This document shows positions 11,801 to 24,356 of a DNA stretch of 64,000 nt, piece after piece (within the stretch, counting starts at the first letter, position 1; the number at the start of each line of letters is the position of its first letter). The stretch comes from Plumapathes pennacea (taxonomy: Eukaryota; Cnidaria; Anthozoa; Antipatharia; Myriopathidae). The stretch covers positions 10,515,170-10,579,169 of the forward strand of contig OZ038467.1 of assembly GCA_964036295.1 (NCBI GenBank), written 5' to 3'. The position numbers and the translations under genes are program-made. The notes under the pieces are model-generated. The model searched no databases, was not told where the DNA came from, and was given only the letters and a program-made list of their open reading frames with translations.

Positions 11801-14800
11801 CTCTCACCATAAGTCTGCATGTTAATTTGGGAAGCTAACACAATACTCAACATTCCTCTACTTGAGAGTAACACATATTGTAGGTTAAGTAATAATATAT
11901 TATCAGAATTTATGACGGGAAAAATGGATTGGAGGTGATTTTTTGAGGAACCATTCAACACAGTTAGAACTTGAATCATCCTCTAAGTTTGTCTTTTCAA
12001 AATGACATCACAAGTCTTCAAGACATGATCAATGCTGACCTTGCATCAGCTATGAATGGAAAGACACCATTGTAGAAGAACATTAGTGTCCCACACAGCA
12101 GCCAGAATGTGGAAGAGAAGTACTTAATGTCTGTGAACCGCTGCAAAAACAAAAGCATCAAAATGTACAAATCCAAAATGAAATAACTGTGTAATAGCAA
12201 GACTGATGTTTGTCTTTTGTAACCAACGCCCATATATATTTAAAGCCCTATAGGTATGTGCCACCCCAAAATGGTATCATTTTCAGCATAATTTGTCTGA
12301 AATAGGGTATCAATTTATTTTCAGCTTTTGGTCTGGAATAGGGTAGGAGATTTTGATATCTGGATGAAATAGGGTAGAAAATTGCACCATTCCCTAATTG
12401 CAGTGTTTGTTTTTCCCATGTCACACACTATTATACTTCTAGTCCCTTCCACAAATTTCTGTTTGATTTTTTTTTTTTCAAAAGAGCTTAAACAGAATCT
12501 TTTTGGATTTATCCAACTTAACACAACCATAAAATATTATTAATTTGTTTATAGTAATAATGTACTGTATAATATATGCTTGTGTATTAGACCAATAATT
12601 TATGAATGTGCATAGCACATCTCTCTTGTAATTTTAGCACTTTATCCCTACCAGTCTACTCCTGTATGTTCCCATAGCACCTTGCATTTTTCATGTTTCC
12701 ACTAATCTGCTTACTACTTTTTTTTTTTTTTTTTTTATATGTATGTATTATTTTTTTTATTTCTCTGTTAATGTTATTTGATTTGTCAGTTACAGCAATA
12801 TGCCTATGCAATATAAGCCTCTGGCTTTCGCTATTAATTTCAAATATGTACAAATCATAAAACAATAAAGGCAAATTATTATTATTATTATTATTAGTGA
12901 GCCACATTCAGTAACTTGAACAAACTTACCATTCTTTTAGAATCCATCTCTTGTTCTGTTTTCTGAAACATAATAGAAAATTGAGAGCTGTTATGTCACA
13001 TGTTTGTCAATACAGTCAACTCCCCCCCTGGGGGGGTACTCAATAGGAATCTGGGTAGGGGGGTTCTGCTGACTCTATAAAACCCTGACCCTATTCAAGA
13101 CACAAAAATGGAAATTTTGCTACCCTGTCTAAGACAAAGTGCTCTAATTTGATACCCTGTTCAAGACTAAGTTTAGATAAGTTCCACTGGAGCATACGAA
13201 GAAATCGCATGAAAATGGCGAGAGCAAAAATGTGATTGAGGGGGGAGGGGAGGAGGAGAAAATCTTCGGAAAATAACCCTGTTTAAGACACGAAAATGTA
13301 AAATTTGATACCCTGTTTAAGACAGAAGACCCTGAAAATGATACCCTATCGGGCAGAACGTCCCTATATGGGAAATATATGGGAGTACCCCCCCCCCCCC
13401 CCCCCCCCGGGCAACTCCCCCTCTAAAGCAGACACCCTTCCAAGAGGTCCTTGCTGATTTTCACTTGTTTCTCTGTAAATGATCTCTCTCTAATAAAGGT
13501 GGACACTAAATGCTAGTTCTGAGGGTGTCTGAGAGTTCAGTGTAATGTACATGGTCTGGCTGTGATGAAAGATCAAATTATACTCTACCCTGTTCAGCTG
13601 TTTTGTTCCAGTCAAATCCAGAAAACAGACAATAAATGCACATGATAGGCTAAAAGCACATAGTATGACACCTAAAAATGATAAAAGACAGCACAGGTAT
13701 TACTTTATCCTGTAGCTGGAGGCGTGGGTGGGAAGCCGGGGTGTGGGAGGGGAGCATCGGTACACTCATTATGTAAACCATTCGTTATGTGCCACCACTG
13801 AGAAACCATTGAAAAACCACTGAAAACACACTGAAAAACCACTGACAATCTACTGAAAAACCACTGAAAAAAAAAAACACTGAAAATCTACTGAAAAACC
13901 ACTAAAAAGTTACTGAAAATGCACTGAAAGTCTACTGAAAAACCACTGAAAATGCACTAAAAGCAGCAAGGCAGCTGCAAGCTTGTGAATTTGCGAAAAT
14001 TACTTTTGCAGGAGTAGGTATAATAGAACTAGCTTAAGATCACATTTTATAATTTGCTCAACTTTACTATGTGAAAGTTCGCATCCGTTTATGTGGGCCT
14101 CCACTTTCCTATCTCCTGAAATTTCTTCATGTGTATTTGTTGATGCCTATATTTGGAAGTCAATATTGTTGACACAGGATGACAGACTGACTGATTGACT
14201 GACTGAAGAAGCTTGACTGCAATAAGGTTGCACTTCTCACTAAAGTGAGATGCCGACCTTAGAAATATAGAACTCTGCAAATACCTCCCCATAATGTCAT
14301 CTGCAGTCCATATTTTGCTTCAAAGTCATCTGTAAGGTAAAAGTTCATAACACTGCCCTGCAACAAAAGCAGTTTACAAGACATCATCACTCTGCAGGCA
14401 CTACAACAAGAGGTTTATTTCAAAATGCAGATTCTCCCAACCATTCCAGAGAAAAATATAAATGAGAAGATAATATTATTTATTACATAAATATTATTCT
14501 GGTGTGATACAGAGATTTCCACCACTGAGAAATTTCGTATTTAAACAAACATAAAAATATGATATTTTTATGTGTGTTGATATCAGCAAAGCACTCTTGC
14601 CTTTTTTTTTTTTGCATTTCTTTGTGGCTGAAATCTCTGTATCACACCAGAGTTTATGAAATAAACTCTTCGCTCACTCATGATATATCAAGATGAATGC
14701 TCAAAGATAAATTTCATATCTCCTCATGCCCATTTTCTCCAAATTCTTCATACTCCAGGAGACATTATTTACCATTCTTGAAAATGCAAGTGTGCAGCCA

Positions 14801-17800
14801 AATGCAAATGCAAGTTCCTTTTTCTTGAACCACATCGCCGATATTCTGTTCTGGACAACTAAAAGAAAGGAAACAACTATTATTAAAATGAAAACTTTTC
14901 CAACCAGACACTATGTCGTCTTAGAAACGCTACCTAAATGCAGTAATGATGATTTAAAAAATTTATTAAACTACTTATGGCAACAACCAGTTGCCCAAGA
15001 GTGTGTCTTTACTACCCTTCACATATTTTTTCTCACAGCAAAAGCAATGGCACTCGAACTGTGAAGCACTTTTTGGTGCACTCTGAAACTGCTTTTTGAA
15101 TTTGTAAATTAATGTCTCCCTCGGAAGTCATCTCAATGTTTTTGTGACTGAATCAACAGAACTGTGTTTGCTGTTGATGATGACTAGCAATATTTCACCA
15201 ATCATGAGAGGACATTTTTCGGTCACATGGTCACTTTTCCACCATGAAATCACATGTGGAAGGAAATATTTGATGAATCATAAAAATGTATAAGTATGTA
15301 GAAGATATGTACATGTATTTAATGTAAATGTAAATAACTACATATATAATATATATATAATAATATCATTTTACTCACTTGTCAATGAACCATTGCCAGT
15401 TCTGATGGGAAAAACAAATCATTATTCATGTAGATTCAGAGACACTATATTTCCTGCTTATATAACCTGAAACTGTCTAAAACAACCTGACACACGAGTT
15501 GACCAGCACACGGCTGGACAGGTATAGACAGCTGTCCAGATGAACAGAGAGATTAATTAATATCTTGATCAAGAGAGAGCAAGTCTAAGTTTCATCAGAG
15601 TATATCTTTTAAGAAAATTTACACTTACCCAAAAATAATTCTTCCCAAAAGTAAAATTGGGAACATGACATCAGGACTGTCTTTGAAATAAACTCCTGCG
15701 GCAAACACTGAAGTACCAGCCAAACAGAGAGAAGAGAACAACAAGGCACCCACTGCAAACAAACAATACTTTTTTTTTTCTACTTTGACAGAGATGGGGG
15801 TTCAGGGGTAGAGAGGGTAGAACAAAGGGTGGTGGGGGGGGTTTGGGGTGTAGTAAAGCTGGGGGTGGGGGAGGGGCTGGCATAGAGCTAGGTAGGGGTG
15901 GGGGTAGAGACTGAGTTGGAGGTTGGCAGAATTCCACAAATGAGAAAAGTGCATAAAACAGTAAAGAGGCCGTTTCTGCTGTAAACTGAGAATAATTATG
16001 ATCAAGACCAAAACGAAACAATATTCTTGTATGGCCAACACAATATTTATTTTTATTACACGACTTCACATTTTCGAGTGCAAATACGGGCCAAAACGAG
16101 TGCAAAGATGGGAGCGTATTGCACTCGTCAGGAACCAGATCAACTGGTTTATTAGCTTACGTGATCAGTTTTCGCAAGCAAAGTTTACGAACGCATCATT
16201 TTTTTGTTCCATTTTGCGCGCGGCGAGAATGTTTGCCCTGCTTCGTTTGTCGTGTAATAAACAATTTATTACACGAAAAGTCGTGCAATGCGGCTGTATT
16301 TTTACTCGTCAGTTTAATTTTTCTCGCCTGAAGCAGGCTCGAAAAAATAAAACCAACTCGTAAAAATACTTCGCCGTATTGCACTCCTTCCCGTGTAATA
16401 ACCTCTTTGTATTCAAGAATTTTTCACTGCTAATTACATGATCATCTTAAACAGTCAAACTTTATTTAGGAAATCAACATATATCATAGAAATAACGTGC
16501 TCCTTTTTATGGTACAGACTTTTGCATGCATTGCTCAAGTTTACAGCAGGAATCCTCGTAAGTGTCTCAACTAGCTATTGAGGGAGGTTATAGCATTAGA
16601 AAAAAAATATTTGATAATACATGACACAACGGGCAATCAACCTAACAACATTTTATTAATGTAGCCTCCTGACAGCAGACCCACAAGTGACTCCCACTGT
16701 CAGGATGCCAATATTAATGCTGTGGTACCTGTGTTTCCTAACTTGTCTATAAGGAATCCAGCCAGAATAACAACCAAGGCATTCCTACAGAGAACAAAAC
16801 ATCATAAAAATGAAAATATAGCTAACTAATCTCTGAGTTTTGTGAACTGCACCAGGCCACTTTTATCCCCAAAAATGAATGGATGTAAAATATCATAACA
16901 CATACTGATGGGAGATTGCCAGAGGATGCATAAATATTGCAAGAGTGGTCTATAGAAGTTAGACTGTTGTTGGTGATTGACATTTTAACCACATGAATCG
17001 TATATCATATTCAAGTCAACATGAAGAGTTGACATCAGGTGATTGTATAACTTTTCACTCTCAAGTCCAAAACAAATTAGATTCTCCCCATCTTTTTAGA
17101 ACAAAATGTACACAAGATGCAGTGAGAATATGCATATTATTGATAATTCAATCAGCTATGCTTTGAGCAAGGTGTCAAAAGCCAAGTTCTCCCTGCTGTA
17201 TGATATATATTTTCTAATGAAAAACTGAAGGAGGAAATTGAAGTTGATCACTCTTGACTTAAGAGCTAAAGGGTTAAACAAATTTAATATAGCAGCAACC
17301 AGAGGTGGGCATAAAGATAACATTGTTCATTTATTTTACCTGACTTTACTCTGAAAATGCCCTACCACTCAGGTCAGTCAAAGACACCAGACAAACAAAC
17401 AACACAATCATTAATTTTATGTTAGTGGTTGGGTGCAAACTGACACATAAAAGGCAAACTTACGTCCACGCATATATTGAGTACAGAAGATTAAACTGCG
17501 TATTGTTCAGGCCCAGCCCACTGGTGCAGTTTGCCGACCCATTGCGGATCAGCACTGGGTGTCTGGGGAGCCCATCTATTGTGCTACAGTTACCGCTCTT
17601 GTTTGGGTGCAAATCCTAATGAATTATGTATAGAGAGCAAGAAATTAAAAACAGAAATTCTTAAAGTTTATTGTTCCCATCCCATGTCAGCCAAGAACAA
17701 TCTTCTCTGTCGCCCAGGGCTTGGGTTGAGGGCCGAGGAGACGACTGACATTTCAGGCTAACGACAATCAATATTTCCAGCACTATACACAGTCACAAGG

Positions 17801-18755
17801 GGGTGGGGGTGGGGTGACAGGCACATCACATGGGATTGATTTTTTAAACAAGGTTTAGACTGCGGTTAAGAAAGTCCTGGTCTAAACAAAATTAAAACAA
17901 TAGCCATGCTTAATGGACAACAGCTAAATGTTATAAAGCTACAAACCAACTCCACTCCATGTTCCAAAAATGCAATTTTCCGTTTGGCTAACCCTGTTTT
18001 ACGGCGTCCATCAAAACTTCAATTTAGCGATAAACCAGGTCTAAGTTAGGCTTTGTTTAAAAAATCGACCCATGGAGTTTCATACATACATGTAATGTAA
18101 AACTTACCGAGGTAAATTGTGTTTGCAGGACACTAAAATGAAAGCAAAATAAGGAGTGATTTTAACAGTAACAAAGATGAGACAGGTCAAGACTTTACCA
18201 GTATTCTGTCTGGCTTTATGGTTTTTATAACTTTGTACTTTTTCCCCAACGAAAAAACATGTCGTGGTGCCACGCACCATCCAGGGGGGTGGGGGGCGGG
18301 GGTGACCATGAGGTGACCATGGTACGGGCCATGGTACGGGATATTTTTACTTTAGTCGCCGACATTTAGCTTGGGACAGGAGCATTGGATCATTTTACAT
18401 CTTTCTAAAAGTATCCTAAAAGACAATGTCAAGTTTTGTTGAAAAATATTGTCTTTCGGTAGCGGCTGAGAATTGATTTATGTTCAGGGGGTCGTGGTGT
18501 TTGTTCCATCAAAATAAAGGAACCAACTCGTCTTACCTCGGCATGTCATAACAGAAGTATGATCCAAAAGTTATCATACAGTTGAAAAAGAGCAGCACGA
18601 ATCGAAACGGTGCTAGAAAAAGAAGAAATTTGATATAAAGATAGGATACGTGCTCAACCGCAGGTCTGTGACTGAATAATACACTGGTCGATCCATCAGA
18701 GACGTCACATTAATCCTCGTAATTTACTGACCTCTACTGGCGTGCAGGCAGCCAT
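8896..18755 (-). CDS. MFSD1: MFSD1-like major facilitator transporter, copy A, 18 exons, complete
   Basis: Exons 3' to 5': 18728-18755, 18537-18612, 18108-18132, 17464-17615, 16729-16784, 15629-15752, 15379-15401, 14773-14858, 14285-14357, 13589-13671, 12930-12962, 12040-12140, 11456-11576, 10775-10915, 10627-10675, 10211-10298, 9537-9633, 8896-9039. Total 1500 nt, 499 aa, all in phase. MFSD1 is a 12-span lysosomal carrier; mammalian work points to dipeptide export. Recognisable blocks are [87 protein letters not shown] and [13 protein letters not shown]. The cytosolic tail (453-499) is acidic and carries ERDALL (486-491), which fits the [DE]xxxL[LI] endolysosomal sorting signal. The exon 1 donor (A|gtaaat) was chosen by phase and is the least certain boundary. 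Confidence 0.92.
11034..11393. repeat. CTGT/TCTGTCCC microsatellite in MFSD1 copy A intron
   Basis: About 360 bp of imperfect CTGT, CTGTCT and CTGTCCCC repeats. The homologous tract in copy B (about 41975-42148) is half as long. Open frames across it are repeat artefacts. Confidence 0.95.
12551..12894. mobile_element. Copy-A-only insertion with ATT-rich tail (retroelement-like)
   Basis: Copy B lacks this segment: its intron passes from TTAATTTGTTT directly to the shared sequence (about 43290). The insert ends in AATAAAGG followed by about seven ATT repeats, resembling the 3' tail of a LINE or SINE read on the plus strand. No coding sequence or clear target duplication is seen. Confidence 0.5.
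13026..13411. mobile_element. Copy-A-only TIR element with 9-bp target duplication CAACTCCCC
   Basis: The left end is CCCTGGGGGGGTACTC and the right end in reverse complement starts CCCGGGGGG and ends GGTACTC. CAACTCCCC occurs at 13017-13025 and 13412-13420; copy B has one empty copy (about 43409). The interior is AT-rich repeats of 'gataccctgttcaagac' type. A 9-bp duplication is typical of Mutator-like transposons. The C-run makes the exact edge uncertain by a base or two. Confidence 0.75.
13793..13962. repeat. CCACTGAAAAA minisatellite, copy A
   Basis: Imperfect 10-12 bp repeats built on CCACTGAAAA. The homologous tract in copy B (about 44018-44331) is almost twice as long. Confidence 0.85.
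14500..14656. mobile_element. Short TIR element in MFSD1 intron, present in both copies
   Basis: CTGGTGTGATACAGAGATTT near 14502 is repeated in inverted orientation (AAATCTCTGTATCACACCAG) near 14632-14652. The homolog is at about 44877-45009 in copy B, so this insertion predates the duplication. Confidence 0.65.
16033..16406. mobile_element. Copy-A-only insertion with TTATTACACG inverted ends
   Basis: TTATTACACG near the left and CGTGTAATAA near the right form inverted repeats, with a further internal pair. TTGTAT flanks it at 16027-16032 and 16407-16412. Copy B lacks the segment and has TTGTAT twice in tandem at 46368-46379. It is non-coding. Confidence 0.55.
17832..18071. mobile_element. 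Copy-A-only 240-bp MITE
   Basis: The ends are inverted: GGGATTGATTTTTTAAACAA and, from the right in reverse complement, GGGTCGATTTTTTAAACAAA. Copy B has the uninterrupted target CACATGGAG (about 48919). The target duplication is short (AT, or up to ATGG; ambiguous). It lies in the MFSD1 intron between exons 18108-18132 and 17464-17615. Confidence 0.75.
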
Positions 18756-19325
18756 GCTTCTCTCGAACAAAAGGGGTTTTAGGAGAAAATTCTACGCTGT
18801 GTTCTTCCATAACGTGGGGCTCTTTGAAAACGACTTTGTGCTCACGGGACTGTCACTGTCTTGCAACCGCTAAAAGGACTGGGCCCAAGCAGGAAGAGAA
18901 AAGGCTCAGGGGAGGGATGGGGCAGTCGAGAATTTGGCTTCATCTAGAATTTCATAACGCTGCCAAGTTTGATTATTTAGTTATTTTTTGATCATGCACG
19001 TTGCCTCATTGTTGCAAAAGGCCTATAATTCAGTCAAGTGCACTTGCAGAGTAATTTGCAGGTTCTGCCAAAGCTACAAAATTTTTGTAGCTTTGGCAGG
19101 GGCAGAACCGGGGAAAGGTGATGAAAGTTAATTTAAATTTTTAATAAAAGTTGAATGTATTGTAATGTATATACATACTGAAATGGCTAAAATAAAATAA
19201 CTTAAAAGAGCTGTCCAGCGAAAATACCATATCCTATTTCCATACTTTCAGAAGACTGAAAATTCATATATGGCAAATATGTGTGGCTGACGTTAAAAAC
19301 AAAAGAAAAAAAAGCGCAATTCTGA
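18756..19325. promoter_or_regulatory. Upstream region of MFSD1 copy A
   Basis: Sequence 5' of the MFSD1 start, shared with copy B (49584-49685 and 52796-53558), but here without the 3.1-kb insertion seen in B. The core promoter should be here. About 300 bp present in B (near 53050-53370) is missing, and a snap-back palindrome lies at 19061-19109 near that deletion. Confidence 0.5.
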
Positions 19326-19956
19326 TTGGATTATAAACTTATGATATATGTCGCAAAAGAAAGAGTAAAAGTTTAAAAAGAAAAAAGAAAAAGAAAAATT
19401 AAAAAACCGAGTATTTAACCCGGCCCGATGACAACACACCGGTGGGTCGGGGGAGAGCTGCCCGGCCCCCAAGCCAGATCGAGGAGCAACTCGCCAACAC
19501 CCGCGAAACTTCCAGACCGAACGGGGAGAGATAATCCGGCCCCCAAGCCGTGGTGAATTATCCCTTGCCGAGAAGAGTGCGATAGTGGTGTCAGCCTAAC
19601 TTGTTAGTAATATGTATCCAATCAGCTATATAGCCTCCGAGACACCAGGTCCTTCGTCCATATGGGATGTGCCTTTGTATCGTCGCTTCTTCTATTACAA
19701 ATAATTGCAACGGCGGCTCATAATAACCTTGCTTTAGCTCCCTTCACATCCCATAATCATTTAATATCCGAGTTTTGCGCTCAGAGTTTACATTTAATGC
19801 CGCGTCAATAGCGGCTTCCAAGCTGTGATGTCAGCGCATGCGCTTCTGGGATTTTGGACTGATGGGCTGAACTTGTATTTACTGCAATATAAACATTTCA
19901 TGCGAGTCTATTTTTGAGCCCAAAAGTAGTATTTTCCGCAAAAAAAAAATTACCAA

Positions 19957-20628
19957 GACCCCGACCATCCTTAACAGGATCCCCCGACAATTCCTAGCAG
20001 GATCCCGACCATCCTTAGCAGGATCCCGACCATCCTTAGCAGGATCCCCGACCATCCTTAACAGGATCCCGACCATCCTTAACAAGATCCCGACCATCCT
20101 TAACAGGATCCCGACCATCCTTAGCAGGATCCCGACCATCCTTAACAGGATCCCGACCATCCTTAACAGGATCCCGACCATCCTTAACAGGATCCCGACC
20201 ATCCTTAACAGGATCCCGACCATCCTCAACAGGATCCCGACCATCCTTAACAGGATCCCGACCATCCTTAACAGGATCCCGACCATCCTCAACAGGATCC
20301 CGACCATCCTTAACAGGATCCCGACCATCCTTAACAGGATCCCGACCATCCTTAACAGGATCCCGACCATCCTTAGCAGGATCCCGACCATCCTTAACAG
20401 GATCCCGACCATCCTTAACAGGATCCCGACCATCCTTAACAGGATCCCGACCATCCTTAACAGGATCCCGACCATCCTCAACAGGATCCCGACCATCCTT
20501 AACAGGATCCCGACCATCCTTAACAGGATCCCGACCATCCTTAAAAGGATCCCGACTATCCTTAGCAGGATCCCGCCCATCCTTAACTAGATCCCGACCG
20601 TCCTTAGCAGGATCCCGACCATCCTTAG
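19957..20628. repeat. 21-bp minisatellite block 1, about 32 units
   Basis: Longest block. The unit carries GATCCCGACCATCC, followed mostly by TTAACAG, whereas later blocks have TTAGCAG or TTAGCTG. This TTAACAG variant is private to the block, so it expanded locally. Confidence 0.95.
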
Positions 20629-21750
20629 ATAGCTCTTTTTTATTTTATTTATCTTTTTTAATGGCCGATGTTGACAATTCTTTTTACCACAGCGCACCAA
20701 GAATTTCTCTGCTAATATTAATCAGTTTGACCTGAAATTTACTAAGAAGAATTGACCAACATATATCTGTGCATTGAGTTATGGATTTGATTAGAAAGTA
20801 AGGATTTCTGGAGATATAGCAAGAAAACAACGCAATTGGCTTGAAACTCTCCTATTTAGAACACGTTAACTGTTGCTCGATGATCTGTTCGTATGGTCGG
20901 TTATCTAAAATGTCGAGGATTGCGCACAGACATTTTTGTCATAGCATTAGAGAGCCTTCTTAAATGTTTCATGCGAGTCTGACATTAGGCCAAAACATAA
21001 TGGGCAATTTGCGACAAATGAAAAAGCCTATATCTTTCTTCTCTTAAATGGCTGTGGTTGACAAATGATTTTACCACCATGTACACAGATTTCTCTGCCA
21101 ATATTCATGAGTTAGGGATTGGATTCTAAACTTATGATATATGTCGCAAAAGAAAGAGTAAAAGTTTAAAAAGAAAAAAGAAAAAGAAAAATTAAAAATC
21201 CGAGTATTTAACCCTGCCCGATGACAACACACCGGTGGGTCGGGGGAGAGCTGCCCGGCCCCCAAGCCAGATCGAGGAGCAACTCGCCAACACCCGCGAA
21301 ACTTCCAGACCGAACAGGGAGAGATAATCCGGCCCCCAAGCCGTGGTGAATTATCCCTTGCCGAGAAGAGTGCGATAGTGGTGTCAGCCTAACTTGTTAG
21401 TAATATGTATCCAGTCAGCTATATAGCCTCCGAGACACCAGATCCTTCGTCCATATGGGATGTGCCTTTGTATCGTCGCTTCTTCTATTACAAATAATTG
21501 CAACGGCGGCTCATAATAGCTTGCTTTAGCTCCCTTCACATCCCATAATCATTTAATATCCGAGTTTTGCGCTCACAGTTTACAATTAATGCCGCGTCAA
21601 TAGCGGCTTGCAAGCTGTGATGTCAGCGCATGCGCTTCTGGGATTTTGGACTGATGGGCTGAACTTGTGTTTATTGCAATATAAACGTTTCATGCGAGTC
21701 TATTTTTGTGCCCAAAAGTAGTATTTTCCGCAAAAAAAAAAAAATTACCA

Positions 21751-21920
21751 AGATCCCGACCATCCTCCTCAGCAGGATCACGACCATCCTTAGCAGGATC
21801 CGGACCATCCTTAGCAGGATCCCGACCATCCTTAGCAGGATCCCGACCATCCTTAGCAGGATCCCAACCATCCTTAGCAGGATCCCGACCATCCTTAGCA
21901 GGATCCCCGACCATCCTTAG
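21751..21920. repeat. 21-bp minisatellite block 2, about 8 units
   Basis: Units of the TTAGCAG type, including one CCGGACC and one CCAACC variant, in the same order as at the end of block 10 (32329-32458). Confidence 0.9.
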
Positions 21921-23056
21921 ATAGCTCTTTTTTTTTTTTCTTTTTTTTTTTTTTAATGGCCGATGTTGACAATTCTTTTTACCACAGCGCAGCAAGAATT
22001 TCTCTGCTAATATTAATCGGTTTGACCTGAAATTTACTAAGACGAATTGACCAACATATATCTGTGCATTGAGTTATGGATTTGATTAGAAAGTGAGGAT
22101 TTATGGAGATATAGCAAGAAAACAACGCAATTGGCTTGAAACTCTTCTATTTAGAACACGTTAACTGTTGCTCGATGATCTGTTCGTATGGTCGGTTATC
22201 TAAAATGTCGAAGATTGCACACAGACATTTTTGTCATAGCATTAGAGAGCCATCTTGAATGTTTCATGCGAGTCTGACATTAGGCCAAAACACAATGGGC
22301 AATTTGCGACAAATGAAAAACCCTATAGCTTTCTTCTCTAAATGGCTGTGGTTGAAAAATGATTTTACCACCATGTACAAAGATTTCTCTGTCAATACTC
22401 ATCAGCTATGGATTGGATTATAAACTTATGATATATGTCGCAAAAGAAAGAGTAAAAGTTTAAAAAGAAAAAAGAAAAAGAAAAATTAAAAAACCGAGTA
22501 TTTAACCCGGCCCGATGACAACACACCGGTGGGTCGGGGGAGAGCTGCCCGGCCCCCAAGCCAGATCGAGGAGCAACTCGCCAACACCCGCGAAACTTCC
22601 AGACCGAACGGGGAGAGATAATCCGGCCCCCAAGCCGTGGTGAATTATCCCTTGCCGAGAAGAGTGCGATAGTGGTGTCAGCCTAACTTGTTAGTAATAT
22701 GTATCCAGTCAGCTATATAGCCTCCGAGACACCAGATCCTTCGTCCATATGGGATGTGCCTTTGTATCGTCGCTTCTTCTATTACAAATAATTGCAACGG
22801 CGGCTCATAATAGCTTGCTTTAGCTCCCTTCACATCCCATAATCATTTAATATCCGAGTTTTGCGCTCACAGTTTACATTTAATGCCGCGTCAATAGCGG
22901 CTTGCAAGCTGTGATGTCAGCGCATGCGCTTCTGGGATTTTGGACTGATGGGCTGAACTTGTGTTTATTGCAATATAAACGTTTCATGCAAGTCTATTTT
23001 TGTGCCCAAAAGTAGTATTTTCCGCAAAAAAAAAAAAAAAAAAAAAAAAATTACCA

Positions 23057-23181
23057 AGATCCCGACCATCCTTAGCAGGATCCGGACCATCCTTAGCAGG
23101 ATCCCGACTATCCTTAGCTGGATCTCGACCATCTTTAGCAGTATCCCGACCATCCTTAGCAGGATCTCCGACCATCCTTAG
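23057..23181. repeat. 21-bp minisatellite block 3, about 6 units
   Basis: Contains the variants CCGGACC, CTGGATCTCGACC and CATCTTTAGC that recur in order in blocks 6, 10 and 11. Confidence 0.9.
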
Positions 23182-24315
23182 ATAGCTCTTTTTTATTCTA
23201 TTTTATTTTTTTTTAATGGCCGATGTTGACAATTCTTTTCAGCACAGCGCAGCAAGAATTTCTCTGCTAATATTAATCGGTTTGACCTGAAATTTACTAA
23301 GAAGAATTGACCGAAATAAATCTGTGCATTGAATTATGGATTAGATTTGAAAGTAAGGATTTATGGAGATATAGCAAGAAAACAACGCAATTGGCCTTAA
23401 ACTCTTCTATTTAGAACACGTTAACTGTTGCTCGATGATCTGTTTGTATGGTCGGTTATCTAAAATGTCAAACATTGCACACAGACATTTTTGTTATAGC
23501 TTTAGAGAGCCTTCTTGAATATTTCATGCGAGTCTGACATTAGGCCAAAACATAATGGGCAATTTGCGACAAGTGAAAAACCCTATAGCTTTCTTCTCTT
23601 AAATGGCTGTGGTTGACAAATCAGTTTACCACCATGTACAAAGATTTCTCTGCCAATATTCATTAGCTATGGATTGGATTATAAACTTGATATATGTCGC
23701 AAAAGAAAGAGTAAAACTTTAAAAAGAAAAAAGCAAAAGAAAAATTAAAAAACCGAGTATTTAACCCAGCCCGATGACAACACACCGGTGGGTCGGGGGA
23801 GAGCTGCCCGGCCCCCAAGCCAGATCGAGGAGCAACTCGCCAACACCCGCGAAACTTCCAGACCGAACAGGGAGAGATAATCCGGCCCCCAAGCCGTGGT
23901 GAATTATCCCTTGCCGAGAAGAGTTCGATAGTGGTGTCAGCCTGACTTGTTAGTAATATGTATCCAATCTGCTATATAGCTTCCGAGACACCAGATCCTT
24001 CGTCCATATGGGATGTGCCTTTGTATCGTCGCTTCTTCTATTACAAATAATTGCAACGGCGGCTCATAATAGCTTGCTTTAGTTCTCTTCACATCCCATA
24101 ATCATTTAATATCCGAGTTTTGCGCTCAGAGTTTACATTTAATGCCGCGTCAATAGCGGCTTCCAAGCTGTGATGTCAGCGCATGCGCTTCTGGGATTTT
24201 GGACTGATGGGCTGAACTTGTGTTTATTGCAATATAAACGTTTCATGCGAGTCTATTTTTGTGCCCAAAAGTAGTATTTTCCGCAAAAAAAAAAAAAAAA
24301 AAAAAAAAATTACCA

Positions 24316-24356
24316 AGATCCCGACCATCCTTAGCAGGATCCCCGACCATCCTTAG
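24316..24356. repeat. 21-bp minisatellite block 4, 2 units
   Basis: Shortest block. The T-rich stretch that normally follows is deleted as well, so the monomer is only about 1.12 kb. Confidence 0.9.

Larger units (their letters stand above)
6592..19325. repeat. Segmental duplication, copy A (main part)
   Basis: Colinear with 38464-53558 at high identity through exons and introns: EXO5 exon 2, the whole MFSD1 gene and about 570 bp upstream of its start. Homology stops at about 19325, where satellite sequence begins. The remaining tail of this copy survives at about 38382-38464. Copy-specific differences are insertions at 12551-12894, 13026-13411, 16033-16406 and 17832-18071. Confidence 0.9.

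Noticed and set aside
19879-20580. Long minus-strand frame encoding heptads of MVGILLR, and parallel DPAKDGR, AGSRPSL and SRIPTIL frames
   Set aside because: The 21-bp unit is a multiple of three without stops in several frames, so open frames are automatic. There is no start context, splice pattern or non-repeat coding part.
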